5,391 nt of DNA from an uncultured Arthrobacter sp. GTDB taxonomy: Bacteria; Actinomycetota; Actinomycetes; Actinomycetales; Micrococcaceae. Below, piece by piece: positions 1 to 5,391 of the stretch. Location of the stretch: contig CALMVY010000215.1 in NCBI GenBank assembly GCA_937873245.1, forward strand, positions 1-5,391. Reading direction: 5' to 3'. Position 1 is the first letter of the stretch; each line of letters starts with the position of its first letter. The notes under the pieces were generated by a model. The model did not search any database. It had not been told where the DNA came from and saw only the letters and a list, made by a program, of their open reading frames with translations. The position numbers were made by a program, and so were the translations under genes.

Positions 1-576
1 AAATGCCCCGGCTGCCCCGAGAACGACCGCCAGGACATTGAAGACGAACAGGCTGAGGACGAACACAAAAGGTGTCGGGAAAAATTGGATCAGGACAACG
101 CCGGTAACAGTTCCCAAGCCTTGGGGTAGCACGTCGAAGAGGAGTAGCTTCCACGGTTCTGCCTGTCCGATGAAGTACCAGGACGCGCCCACAAAGGGAA
201 GCAGATAGGCCAGGGACGCCAGGGCGGCGGCGGTCGGGTCGATCTGACCGAGCAAAAGTACTACTCCGTACATCAAAGGGGCCGCGAAGATGAGGAGGTA
301 GACGCGGCTGATCAACGAGTCCAAAAACATCTGCGGTCGCTCTGATGGCGGCAGGGAAGCGACCAGAGCAGCGCCCACCGTTCCCCAGCCAAAAGCAACG
401 AGGATCCCAAAAATGGCTGCCGTCGACTGGGCCAGTGCCAGTTCCGCCCAGACATCCCCGCCAAGAGTAGAGATGACGAACGGAATGGCGAGCAGATTGA
501 TGACAGTTGAGAACACAAGCGAAGTTGCGAAGCCGCCAAAACGGCGCAACAGGGCAGGGGCGGCTTTGTAAGCCAA
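1..576 (-). CDS. Polysaccharide/oligosaccharide flippase-like membrane protein (3' end cut off by window edge)
   Basis: Hand translation of the minus strand from TTG at 576 gives 192 codons without a stop, running off the left edge. The protein begins with a basic N-terminus (MAYKAAPALLRRFGG). About six hydrophobic segments follow, at roughly residues 14-36, 43-72, 87-110, 112-135, 150-166 and 169-192. The pattern RRFGGFATS, then IPFVISTLGGDVWAELALAQ, and later a YFIGQAEPWKLLLFD stretch resembles MOP-superfamily flippases (Wzx-like), which move lipid-linked glycan units across the membrane. An in-frame TAG at 592-594 limits the start. TTG 576 is chosen because GGAGA (584-588) lies 7 bases upstream; no ATG or GTG alternative lies between that stop and 576. 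It follows the muramidase on the same strand after 140 bases, so co-transcription is possible but not shown. Base composition appears less GC-rich than the pilus genes. A different multi-pass transporter cannot be excluded. Confidence 0.8.
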   Translation of the reverse strand, partial: MAYKAAPALLRRFGGFATSLVFSTVINLLAIPFVISTLGGDVWAELALAQSTAAIFGILVAFGWGTVGAALVASLPPSERPQMFLDSLISRVYLLIFAAPLMYGVVLLLGQIDPTAAALASLAYLLPFVGASWYFIGQAEPWKLLLFDVLPQGLGTVTGVVLIQFFPTPFVFVLSLFVFNVLAVVLGAAGAF

Positions 577-583
577 GTGCAGG

Positions 584-588
584 TCTCC
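584..588 (-). promoter_or_regulatory. Ribosome binding site deciding the TTG start of the flippase gene
   Basis: On the minus strand this reads GGAGA, with 7 bases between it and the TTG codon at 576. It is the only good Shine-Dalgarno match downstream of the in-frame stop at 592-594, and it is the main support for a non-ATG start. Confidence 0.6.
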
Positions 589-680
589 GATCTAGGACGA
601 TGCGGGCGCCCTCTTCTCGAGAGTGCCGTCCGGCAGCCTACCTCGAAGGGCTGGCAGCATCCTTCTCCATTGACTCAGGA

Positions 681-712
681 GGGCTGCCAAGGGTTGATAG
701 CTGAGGCAGCTC
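681..712 (-). terminator. Weak stem-loop just after the muramidase stop codon
   Basis: GGGCTGCC at 681-688 (with 682 in a G-U pair) pairs with GGCAGCTC at 705-712, giving an eight-pair stem around a 16-base loop. It begins 5 bases past the muramidase stop codon on the minus strand. No T-run follows on that strand (next bases TCCTGAGTCA), so it is not a classic intrinsic terminator. It could be a weak or partial terminator, a 3'-end-protecting hairpin, or nothing. Confidence 0.25.
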
Positions 713-716
713 CGCA

Positions 717-3194
717 CTAGTAGTTTAGCGTCCGGCATCCCAGTTGCGAATTGGCGGAACTGAAGACTGATAGTGCCACGCCGTAGGTGCACACGCTATA
801 TCGACCGCGCGCCGTAATCGGAACCGAGGTGGAATATCCATGATCCCCAACGGTCTGCAGAGCGCCGTTGACGTCTGGTCGTTTCAGGTTGGCCGTGAAC
901 GGATAGCCTTTGGTGCTGCCATCGGGGTAGGTGACATAGACGTGAACGGGGTTGGAAAAGCCCGGCATGACCGGGTCCAACGTCCAGCCCTTGGTGACCA
1001 CGGAGGCCTTGCCGCTTACGACCTGAACACTGGCCGAGTCCAGGCTGCCCATTGTCGCTGGGGTCTGGGTCACAATGATTTCCTTGCATCCCAGCTCCCT
1101 TGGACCGGCAACGAGCGGGGCCACGGCGTTCGCCTGGACACAAACCGTGTAGCTTCCGGAGTTGGTAAGGGGAAGATTAACTTGGAAACCGTGTTGGCCG
1201 ACAGTCTCCAACGCGGAGTTGACATCGTTCCTCACCAAGTTTGCTGTCGAAATGACAGGAGCTGGCTTGACTGCGACGAGGCCATCTTTGGATTTGACGT
1301 AGACATACACCGGAATGCTCTGTGCCGGATAGCTTGGATCCAAGGCCCAACCACTCACTTGGAGGCTGGCCGAGTTGGGTGACTGGGTCAAAGAGACAGC
1401 ATCGTAGGCGCCCATCGGAACCGGACTGGCTTGGACCGTGGTCGTCTTGCATCCCAATTCCACGTTTGAGTTCTGACCAATTGCGTAGGTGCAGGCCCGA
1501 TAGGATCCGGGCGCTGACACGGGGACTTGGTAGTCGAACCCATGGGATGCTCCCAGGCCGGTCACTGACTGGACATCGGGGCGGGACACGTTAGCGGGCA
1601 TGCGGTAGCCTTTGGTGGCCCCGTCAGGACCTGTGATGTAAGTATCTGCATACGACGAAGCGCTGGAATTGGCTAGATCGACCGCCCAGCCCTTCAGTTG
1701 CAAAGTCACTTTGCTCGACGTTCGGATTTGGCCGAGATCGTCGAATGAGCCGGTGGGTGCCTCCACTGCCGAGGCGTTAATCGTTTTGCAGCCGAGGGAA
1801 GTATTGCCGAATGTCCCTATCGAATAGGCGCAGGCCTTGTAGGCGCCCGATTTGGCGATCCTGACTGTGCCATCAAAGCCGTGCGAGGGCCCGTACCCAT
1901 TGACCTGGTTGACGTCCGGCCGGGAGGAATTGGCAGTCCATGGATAGCCGGTGGTGATCCCATCTGGGCCCGTGACGTAGACGTGGGTTTGGTTCGACGC
2001 GGAAATGTTCGCCAGGTCAACCGACCATCCTCTTGCGCGCAGTGAGACCTCACTGCCGTTGCGGACCAATGCCAGCTCGTCAAAGCTCCCTGTGGGCAGG
2101 GCAGTTCCGGCGAATTGCCGAAGTGACGCGTAATCCCCGTTCCAGACATTTGAATCACCGGCAAACGGGCCCGTGCTGCTGTACTGCCAGATGCTGTAGG
2201 TGCCCCAGCTCGCGGACGGAACAGGCCCCGCATTATTCGTGAACGAGCTCGGGTACGCTGCGACCCACAGCGGGTAGTCGCCAAAGCCGGCGGGGTTTCC
2301 AAGGCACTGATTCCACCAGGAAGTGTTGGTGTAGATAACAGGAAGTCGGCCGGTGAGCGCCTTCATCGTGTTCCCGAAGTCGCGCACCCAGGACGTCAGC
2401 TGGGACGGTGACATGTCGTAGCAGGTGTTGCCAAAGTAAAAACCGCTGATGGTTCTGCCCGCATAGGGATTGAACTCAAAGTCAAGAACTGGCGGAAGGG
2501 TGTAACCGTCTGCACTCCAGCCTCCGCCGTTCTGGACGAAGTAGCGGGCCTGATCAGCGCCTGAGGACCAGTTGGGGATGGCGAAGTGGTATGCTCCGCG
2601 GATCATGCCAACGCTTCGTGAACCCTGATACTGGGACCCGAAAACTTCGTTCGTGTAGTAGTTCCCTTCGCTGGCTTTGACGTAGGCAAAGCGAGCGCCC
2701 ATTTTCCATTGCTGTTGCCAGTCCACGCTGGGTTGGTGGCCGCTGACGTCCAGTCCCTGGACGCCGAAGGTTGGCGTCCAGGTGCCTTCAGTGGTCAGGG
2801 CCTCGGTCGCTGTCGATTTGCTGCCGGCAGAGGGCGCAGCGACGCGCGACGAACTCTGCCCCATCTCTGCGCCGCCGGGGCCGATGGCCGCGGCCATGGC
2901 AGCCTTGCCAGCGGCCGAAGCGGGATCCAGCTTTCCTGGTGTCGGGCCTGGAGCCGACGCAGGTGCCGGTGCAAAAGCCGTTGCGGCGGGTGTCGTGGCT
3001 GGTGACGGTTCCCCTGTGGTGGTGGACGGCGAAGGTGATGAGTTGCTGGTCGGCGTCGCCGTTGCGGTCGGCGAAGGCTCGACGGCCGTAGCGGGAGTCG
3101 CGAACCCCGGGCCGACCAGGAGCGAAACGGCGATGAGCGCGGCTCCAACCCGGCCGCCGAGGTGCCTGTTGGGGGGAAATAGGGTCCGCTTCAT
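717..3194 (-). CDS. Secreted GH25 muramidase (lysozyme) with four C-terminal repeat modules
   Basis: This 825-residue protein is a predicted secreted 1,4-beta-N-acetylmuramidase that cleaves the MurNAc-GlcNAc bond of peptidoglycan. Residues 1-37 form a signal peptide (basic start, hydrophobic core, likely cut after ATPATA). Residues 38-135 are a Ser/Thr/Pro/Ala-rich, probably disordered linker. The GH25 domain spans about 143-362: GLDVSGHQ holds Asp149, PPVLDFEF holds Asp238 and Glu240 (the DxE motif with the expected catalytic acid), and it ends with a SIWQYSS strand and a DYASLRQFAG tail. Residues 367-825 are four related modules, each with GW-x-x-D, an Arg/Asn-Asp-Val motif, HGF/Y and two Cys. 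No LPxTG sorting signal or transmembrane anchor follows, so the modules may hold it to the wall (inference). ATG 3194 has GGAG at 3201-3204, and an in-frame TGA lies upstream. It is much longer than single-domain GH25 enzymes. It is divergent from the pilus operon. Confidence 0.93.
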   Translation of the reverse strand: MKRTLFPPNRHLGGRVGAALIAVSLLVGPGFATPATAVEPSPTATATPTSNSSPSPSTTTGEPSPATTPAATAFAPAPASAPGPTPGKLDPASAAGKAAMAAAIGPGGAEMGQSSSRVAAPSAGSKSTATEALTTEGTWTPTFGVQGLDVSGHQPSVDWQQQWKMGARFAYVKASEGNYYTNEVFGSQYQGSRSVGMIRGAYHFAIPNWSSGADQARYFVQNGGGWSADGYTLPPVLDFEFNPYAGRTISGFYFGNTCYDMSPSQLTSWVRDFGNTMKALTGRLPVIYTNTSWWNQCLGNPAGFGDYPLWVAAYPSSFTNNAGPVPSASWGTYSIWQYSSTGPFAGDSNVWNGDYASLRQFAGTALPTGSFDELALVRNGSEVSLRARGWSVDLANISASNQTHVYVTGPDGITTGYPWTANSSRPDVNQVNGYGPSHGFDGTVRIAKSGAYKACAYSIGTFGNTSLGCKTINASAVEAPTGSFDDLGQIRTSSKVTLQLKGWAVDLANSSASSYADTYITGPDGATKGYRMPANVSRPDVQSVTGLGASHGFDYQVPVSAPGSYRACTYAIGQNSNVELGCKTTTVQASPVPMGAYDAVSLTQSPNSASLQVSGWALDPSYPAQSIPVYVYVKSKDGLVAVKPAPVISTANLVRNDVNSALETVGQHGFQVNLPLTNSGSYTVCVQANAVAPLVAGPRELGCKEIIVTQTPATMGSLDSASVQVVSGKASVVTKGWTLDPVMPGFSNPVHVYVTYPDGSTKGYPFTANLKRPDVNGALQTVGDHGYSTSVPITARGRYSVCTYGVALSVFSSANSQLGCRTLNY
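720..2096 (-). repeat. Four tandem protein modules (113, 113, 121 and 112 residues) in the muramidase C-terminus
   Basis: Unit boundaries by hand are residues 367-479 (bases 1758-2096), 480-592 (1419-1757), 593-713 (1056-1418) and 714-825 (720-1055). Each begins with (P/T)(T/M)G(S/A)(F/Y/L)D. Each then shows GW-x-x-D, a YVTGPDG-like strand, RPDV (RNDV in unit 3), SHGF, QHGF or DHGY, and Cys pairs at 455/469, 568/582, 685/703 and 802/820, the second always in LGC(K/R). Units 1 and 2 align over 107 residues without gaps, with about 59 identities by eye. Units 3 and 4 are more diverged, and unit 3 carries extra residues. A compact beta-sandwich with one disulfide per module is likely (inference). 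The same type of module appears in other actinobacterial secreted wall enzymes (recalled, not searched). Confidence 0.85.
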
Positions 3195-3200
3195 TTGCCG

Positions 3201-3204
3201 CTCC
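3201..3204 (-). promoter_or_regulatory. Ribosome binding site of the muramidase gene
   Basis: The minus strand reads GGAG followed by six bases (CGGCAA) and then ATG at 3194. This fits a normal Shine-Dalgarno element and supports the ATG start. Upstream in the same frame there is no other start codon before a TGA. Confidence 0.7.
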
Positions 3205-3354
3205 GGAACAACACGCTCATGGCAGTGTCATATTGATCTCGCATCCGGAAGGTGGTCACAACGCTGTCCAGTGCGAAAATGTCTGACTTGTCGCGCCCAC
3301 CCTACATCGGACAATTCGAGAAACCAGAGGGTCCAGTGTTACCTGTGTGAAAAT

Positions 3355-3363
3355 TGTTATAAA
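3355..3363 (+). promoter_or_regulatory. Candidate extended -10 promoter for the cpaF-tadB operon
   Basis: TGTTATAAA combines the TGn extension with TATAAA, one mismatch from the TATAAT consensus. No good -35 hexamer is seen 16-18 bases upstream, which is tolerable for an extended -10 promoter. Transcription would begin near 3370, leaving a leader of roughly 115 bases before GTG 3485. It would also exclude GTG 3347 and ATG 3365 as start codons, because they would lie outside the transcript. Confidence 0.45.
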
Positions 3364-3368
3364 AATGC

Positions 3369-3380
3369 GGAAAGTTTTCC
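3369..3380. promoter_or_regulatory. Palindrome GGAAAGTTTTCC at the predicted transcription start
   Basis: GGAAA and TTTCC form a five-base inverted repeat around a two-base centre, starting five bases after the candidate -10 hexamer. A regulator bound there would overlap the start site and could block transcription of the pilus operon. This is a positional inference only; no regulator family is recognised. Confidence 0.3.
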
Positions 3381-3473
3381 ACACGCGGCCACGCAGGGCC
3401 TTGTCCGGCGGCCTGCCCAACCTTAGGTTTAACCCAATTGCAGCGCCCCGGGGACAGGGCAAGCAGTCATATT

Positions 3474-3479
3474 GGGGGG
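3474..3479 (+). promoter_or_regulatory. Ribosome binding site favouring the GTG 3485 start of cpaF
   Basis: A run of six G residues lies five bases before GTG 3485. It is a purine-rich but imperfect Shine-Dalgarno match. The upstream in-frame candidates GTG 3347 and ATG 3365 have no comparable element, so this site supports the shorter protein. Confidence 0.5.
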
Positions 3480-3484
3480 CCACT

Positions 3485-4708
3485 GTGGAGGCTGTACGCA
3501 TTGTCGAGGACGAAGTCCGCGAGCTGATCCGCCGACGCGGCCTCGACCCCTCAAGGCAGGCCGGCGAAGTGCGCCGCCTCGTCGACGCAGCAGTCATGGA
3601 TTACGACGAGCGCGCCTTGCTGGGTCCCCTCCCGCCAATCGGCCCGCTGGAGACGGCCCGGAGATTCGTCTTCGACGCCGTGGCCGGGTTCGGGGCCCTC
3701 CAGCCCCTGCTAGACGACCCGGCCATCGAGGAAATCTGGCTCAATGCTCCCAACGAGATTTACGTGGCCCGGAATGGCGAATCCGAGCTGACCTCGGTGG
3801 CGCTCACGGACCAGCAGGTCCGCGACCTCGTGGAACGGATGCTCAAGAGTTCCGGGCGCCGCCTGGACATGTCCTCACCTTTCGTCGATGCCGCCCTGCC
3901 TGATGGTTCCCGCCTTCACGTCGTGATTCCGGACGTGACGCGGCGTCACTGGGCCATCAATATCCGCAAGTTCGTGGTGAAGGCCAGCAGGCTCGAACAC
4001 CTCGTGGAACTCGGAACGCTGACACCGCAGGCAGCCCGGTTCCTCGGCGCTGCCGTGGCCAGCGGCCTGAACATCCTGGTCTCCGGAGCCACCCAGGCGG
4101 GCAAAACCACCATGCTCAACTGTCTTGCGGCGAGCATCGGAACCCGCGAGCGCGTCATCACCGTCGAGGAGATTTTCGAACTGCAGTTTCCGCTGCGGGA
4201 CGTCGTGGGGCTGCAGTGCCGGCAGCCCAACCTGGAGGGTGAAGGCGAAATTCCCATGCGCAGGCTGGTCAAAGAGGCCCTGCGCATGCGCCCCGACCGG
4301 CTGGTGGTGGGCGAGGTCCGCGAGGCCGAGAGCCTGGACATGCTGATCGCTTTGAATTCGGGTCTTCCAGGCATGTGTACGGTCCACGCTAACTCGTCCC
4401 ACGACGCCGTCACCAAGATCTGCACGCTGCCCTTACTGGCAGGCGAGAACATCTCCAGCGCCTTCGTGGTTCCGACAGTCGCTTCCTGCATCGACCTCGT
4501 GGTCCACTGTGCCCGCCACGCCAGCGGACGCAGAGAGGTGACAGAGATCCTCTCGCTCGGCCGAAGAGTGGAAAACGGCATCATCGAGTCCTCCATGGTC
4601 TTCGCCCTCGCGGACGGACAGCTGCAACCCAAAGCCAACTCAATGCCGTCAGCCGAGAAGTTCGCCCGTTCCGGTTACGATGTCGCGGCCCTGCTGGAGC
4701 CACGCTGA
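3485..4708 (+). CDS. cpaF: CpaF/TadA-type secretion ATPase of a Tad/Flp pilus system
   Basis: This is a cytoplasmic hexameric ATPase of the type II/IV secretion family (VirB11-like), which powers pilus assembly at the membrane platform. From GTG 3485 it is 407 residues. The N-terminal part (about 1-140) includes FGALQPLLDDPAIEEIWLNAP, typical of the family, followed by the Arg-rich stretch GSRLHVVIPDVTRRHW. Walker A is GATQAGKTT (about 201-209, Lys207). The Asp box is TVEEIFEL (Glu228, Glu229). Walker B is RLVVGEVRE (Glu277), and the His box is GMCTVHANS (His301). All key ATPase motifs are intact. The frame is open back to GTG 3347, giving 453 residues. The extra 46 are basic and low in family character (MKIVIKMRKVFHTRPRR), and they would begin upstream of the likely transcription start. 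The GTG 3485 form begins with EAVRIVEDEVRELIRRRG, a plausible N-terminal helix. The gene overlaps the next one by one base. It is also called tadA. Confidence 0.93.
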   Translation: MEAVRIVEDEVRELIRRRGLDPSRQAGEVRRLVDAAVMDYDERALLGPLPPIGPLETARRFVFDAVAGFGALQPLLDDPAIEEIWLNAPNEIYVARNGESELTSVALTDQQVRDLVERMLKSSGRRLDMSSPFVDAALPDGSRLHVVIPDVTRRHWAINIRKFVVKASRLEHLVELGTLTPQAARFLGAAVASGLNILVSGATQAGKTTMLNCLAASIGTRERVITVEEIFELQFPLRDVVGLQCRQPNLEGEGEIPMRRLVKEALRMRPDRLVVGEVREAESLDMLIALNSGLPGMCTVHANSSHDAVTKICTLPLLAGENISSAFVVPTVASCIDLVVHCARHASGRREVTEILSLGRRVENGIIESSMVFALADGQLQPKANSMPSAEKFARSGYDVAALLEPR

Positions 4709-5391
4709 TGGCGGCGATCGTTGGGATGATGGCCGGTGCCGGGCTTCTGCTGATCTGGTGGTCGGCCTGGGAACAACCCAAAGCTGCCAGCGCCAGTCCT
4801 TCCAAGGCCAAGCGGCTGGAGGACCTGCTGCGGACCGCAGGAATCGAGAAGGTCAGCGGCGCCGGCTTGCTGGCAAGCTGCCTCGGCGTCGGAGCCTTCA
4901 CAACGCTCGTTTTCTTCGCAGTGACCAGGTCCTGGCCGATCGCGGGCTGCTTTGGCCTGTTCGGCGGCTGGCTTCCCATGGCCATCGTGAAATGGCGCGC
5001 GCGGAAGCGCGCCGCTGTACTGCGCCAACTCTGGCCCGACGTCGTCGACCACTTGCGTTCGGCGATCCGGGCCGGTCTGTCGCTGCCGGAAGCCCTCATC
5101 CAGTTGGGCGACAAGGGTCCGGAGGAAATCCGTCACGTGTTTCGCGACTTTGGCTCTGACTACCGTTCCGGAGGGCAGTTCGATCCTTCCCTGACCAGGC
5201 TGAAAGACCGGCTGGCGGATCCCGTGGCCGACAGGATCGTCGAGGCCCTTCGGTTGACGAGGGAGGTGGGCGGCTCGGATCTCGGCCGCTTATTGGGCAC
5301 CCTGGCGGAGTTTCTGCGGGAGAGTGCCCGCACCAGAAGCGAGCTGGAGGCCCGTCAATCCTGGACCGTCAACGCCGCCCGCCTCGCGGTG
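4708..5391 (+). CDS. tadB: TadB-like type II secretion system F family protein (3' end cut off by window edge)
   Basis: ATG 4708 opens a frame of 228 codons without a stop, running off the right edge. The start overlaps the cpaF stop (TGATG), and GGAG at 4696-4699 lies 8 bases upstream, so the two genes are probably translationally coupled. Hydrophobic segments at about residues 3-19, 52-72 and 77-94 precede a cytoplasmic T2SSF domain from about 105. That domain includes LWPDVVDHLRSAIRAGLSLPEA, then a conserved LRLTREVGGSDLGRLLGTLAEFLRE stretch and RTRSELEARQSW. This pattern is typical of TadB, the membrane platform protein that the CpaF ATPase acts on during Flp pilus assembly. The distal transmembrane helices expected in the family would lie outside the window. 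Assignment to TadB rather than TadC rests on the position directly after the ATPase and on the N-terminal hydrophobic segments. Confidence 0.88.
   Translation, partial: MAAIVGMMAGAGLLLIWWSAWEQPKAASASPSKAKRLEDLLRTAGIEKVSGAGLLASCLGVGAFTTLVFFAVTRSWPIAGCFGLFGGWLPMAIVKWRARKRAAVLRQLWPDVVDHLRSAIRAGLSLPEALIQLGDKGPEEIRHVFRDFGSDYRSGGQFDPSLTRLKDRLADPVADRIVEALRLTREVGGSDLGRLLGTLAEFLRESARTRSELEARQSWTVNAARLAV

Larger units (their letters stand above)
577..716. other. Intergenic gap between muramidase and flippase genes
   Basis: These 140 bases lie between the muramidase stop codon and the flippase start. They hold the flippase ribosome binding site, an eight-base palindrome TCTCGAGA (615-622) and several copies of GGCAGC/GCTGCC (632-637, 653-658, 683-688, 705-710) that can pair with one another. 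I see no gene and no convincing minus-strand promoter here. Confidence 0.6.
3195..3484. promoter_or_regulatory. Divergent intergenic region between the muramidase and the pilus operon
   Basis: This 290-base stretch separates two outward-facing genes and must hold promoters for both. It is visibly more AT-rich in places than the flanking genes. For the rightward operon a good extended -10 is present at 3355-3363. For the muramidase no convincing -35/-10 pair is visible on the minus strand. A TTGTGA at 3256-3261 and a CAATATGAC at 3227-3235 are both seen, but their spacing is too long for a standard promoter. Small repeats are present: GTCCAGTG at 3266-3273 and 3331-3338, and GTCATATTG at 3227-3235 and 3466-3474. 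A short dyad AACCTTAGGTT lies at 3419-3429. Confidence 0.65.

Noticed and set aside
312..539. Minus-strand frame (75 codons) near the left edge
   Set aside because: It is out of frame with the flippase-like protein, which has continuous transmembrane segments in the overlapping frame.
632..688. Long-range pairing GGCAGCC (632-638) with GGCTGCC (682-688)
   Set aside because: The loop would be over 40 bases, and the right arm competes with the closer stem at 705-712, so it is not a credible terminator.
1817..2302. Alternate minus-strand frame (161 codons) inside the muramidase gene
   Set aside because: It is a frame-shifted reading of the GH25 C-terminal end and module 1, whose real frame has conserved motifs throughout.
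3266..3338. Direct repeat GTCCAGTG at 3266-3273 and 3331-3338
   Set aside because: An eight-base repeat in a region of about 290 bases is expected by chance fairly often, and the 65-base spacing fits no obvious operator arrangement.
3375..3383. TTTTCCACA, a match to the degenerate DnaA box TTWTNCACA
   Set aside because: There is a single copy with no cluster of boxes, no AT-rich unwinding region and no replication gene nearby. It overlaps the palindrome at the promoter and is most likely chance.
2782..3426. Plus-strand open frame (214 codons) across the muramidase 5' end and the intergenic region
   Set aside because: It is antisense to the signal peptide and Pro/Thr-rich linker, where GC-rich low-complexity codons keep other frames open. 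It gives Ala/Val-rich text with no domain, and its tail runs across the promoter region.
3946..4638. Long minus-strand open frame (230 codons) opposite cpaF
   Set aside because: It is fully antisense to a gene with all family motifs. Its translation is rich in Ser/Arg/Pro with no recognisable domain, as expected for a shadow frame in GC-rich DNA.
4581..5114. Minus-strand open frame (177 codons) opposite the cpaF end and tadB
   Set aside because: It overlaps the coupled cpaF-tadB junction antisense, has a low-complexity Arg/Ser/Pro/Ala translation, and lacks any supporting motif.

Overview
The window reads as chromosomal DNA from a high-GC Gram-positive actinobacterium. Codons are GC-rich, the two secretion genes look like the actinobacterial branch of the Tad/Flp pilus machinery, and the secreted muramidase carries Cys-containing repeats of a kind common in actinobacterial exported proteins. 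An Arthrobacter-like member of the Micrococcaceae is my best guess. That guess comes from recalled similarity of the CpaF protein, not from a search.

Left part, minus strand: a 5'-complete, 3'-truncated multi-pass membrane protein (1-576, TTG start) looks like a polysaccharide/oligosaccharide flippase of the MOP superfamily. It lies 140 bases downstream of a large secreted glycoside hydrolase family 25 muramidase (717-3194). The muramidase consists of a signal peptide, a long Ser/Thr/Pro/Ala-rich linker, a GH25 catalytic domain with its acidic residues intact, and four tandem C-terminal modules of about 113-121 residues.

Middle: a 290-base divergent intergenic region (3195-3484) separates the muramidase from the plus-strand genes. 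It contains an extended -10 element facing right (3355-3363), immediately followed by a 12-base inverted repeat (3369-3380) near the predicted transcription start.

Right part, plus strand: a CpaF/TadA-type secretion ATPase (start preferred at GTG 3485, stop 4708) overlaps by one base the start of a TadB-like inner-membrane platform protein of the type II secretion F family (4708 to the window edge). Together they are the ATPase and membrane platform at the start of a Tad/Flp pilus or related secretion operon. The remaining genes (TadC, Flp pilin, TadE-like pseudopilins) would be expected beyond the right edge.

All genes concern the cell surface: glycan export, peptidoglycan cleavage and pilus assembly. 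I see no CRISPR array, RNA gene, mobile element or clear new system. The main points worth a second look are the unusually modular muramidase, its divergent arrangement with the pilus operon, the operator-like palindrome at the pilus promoter, and the start-codon question for the ATPase.
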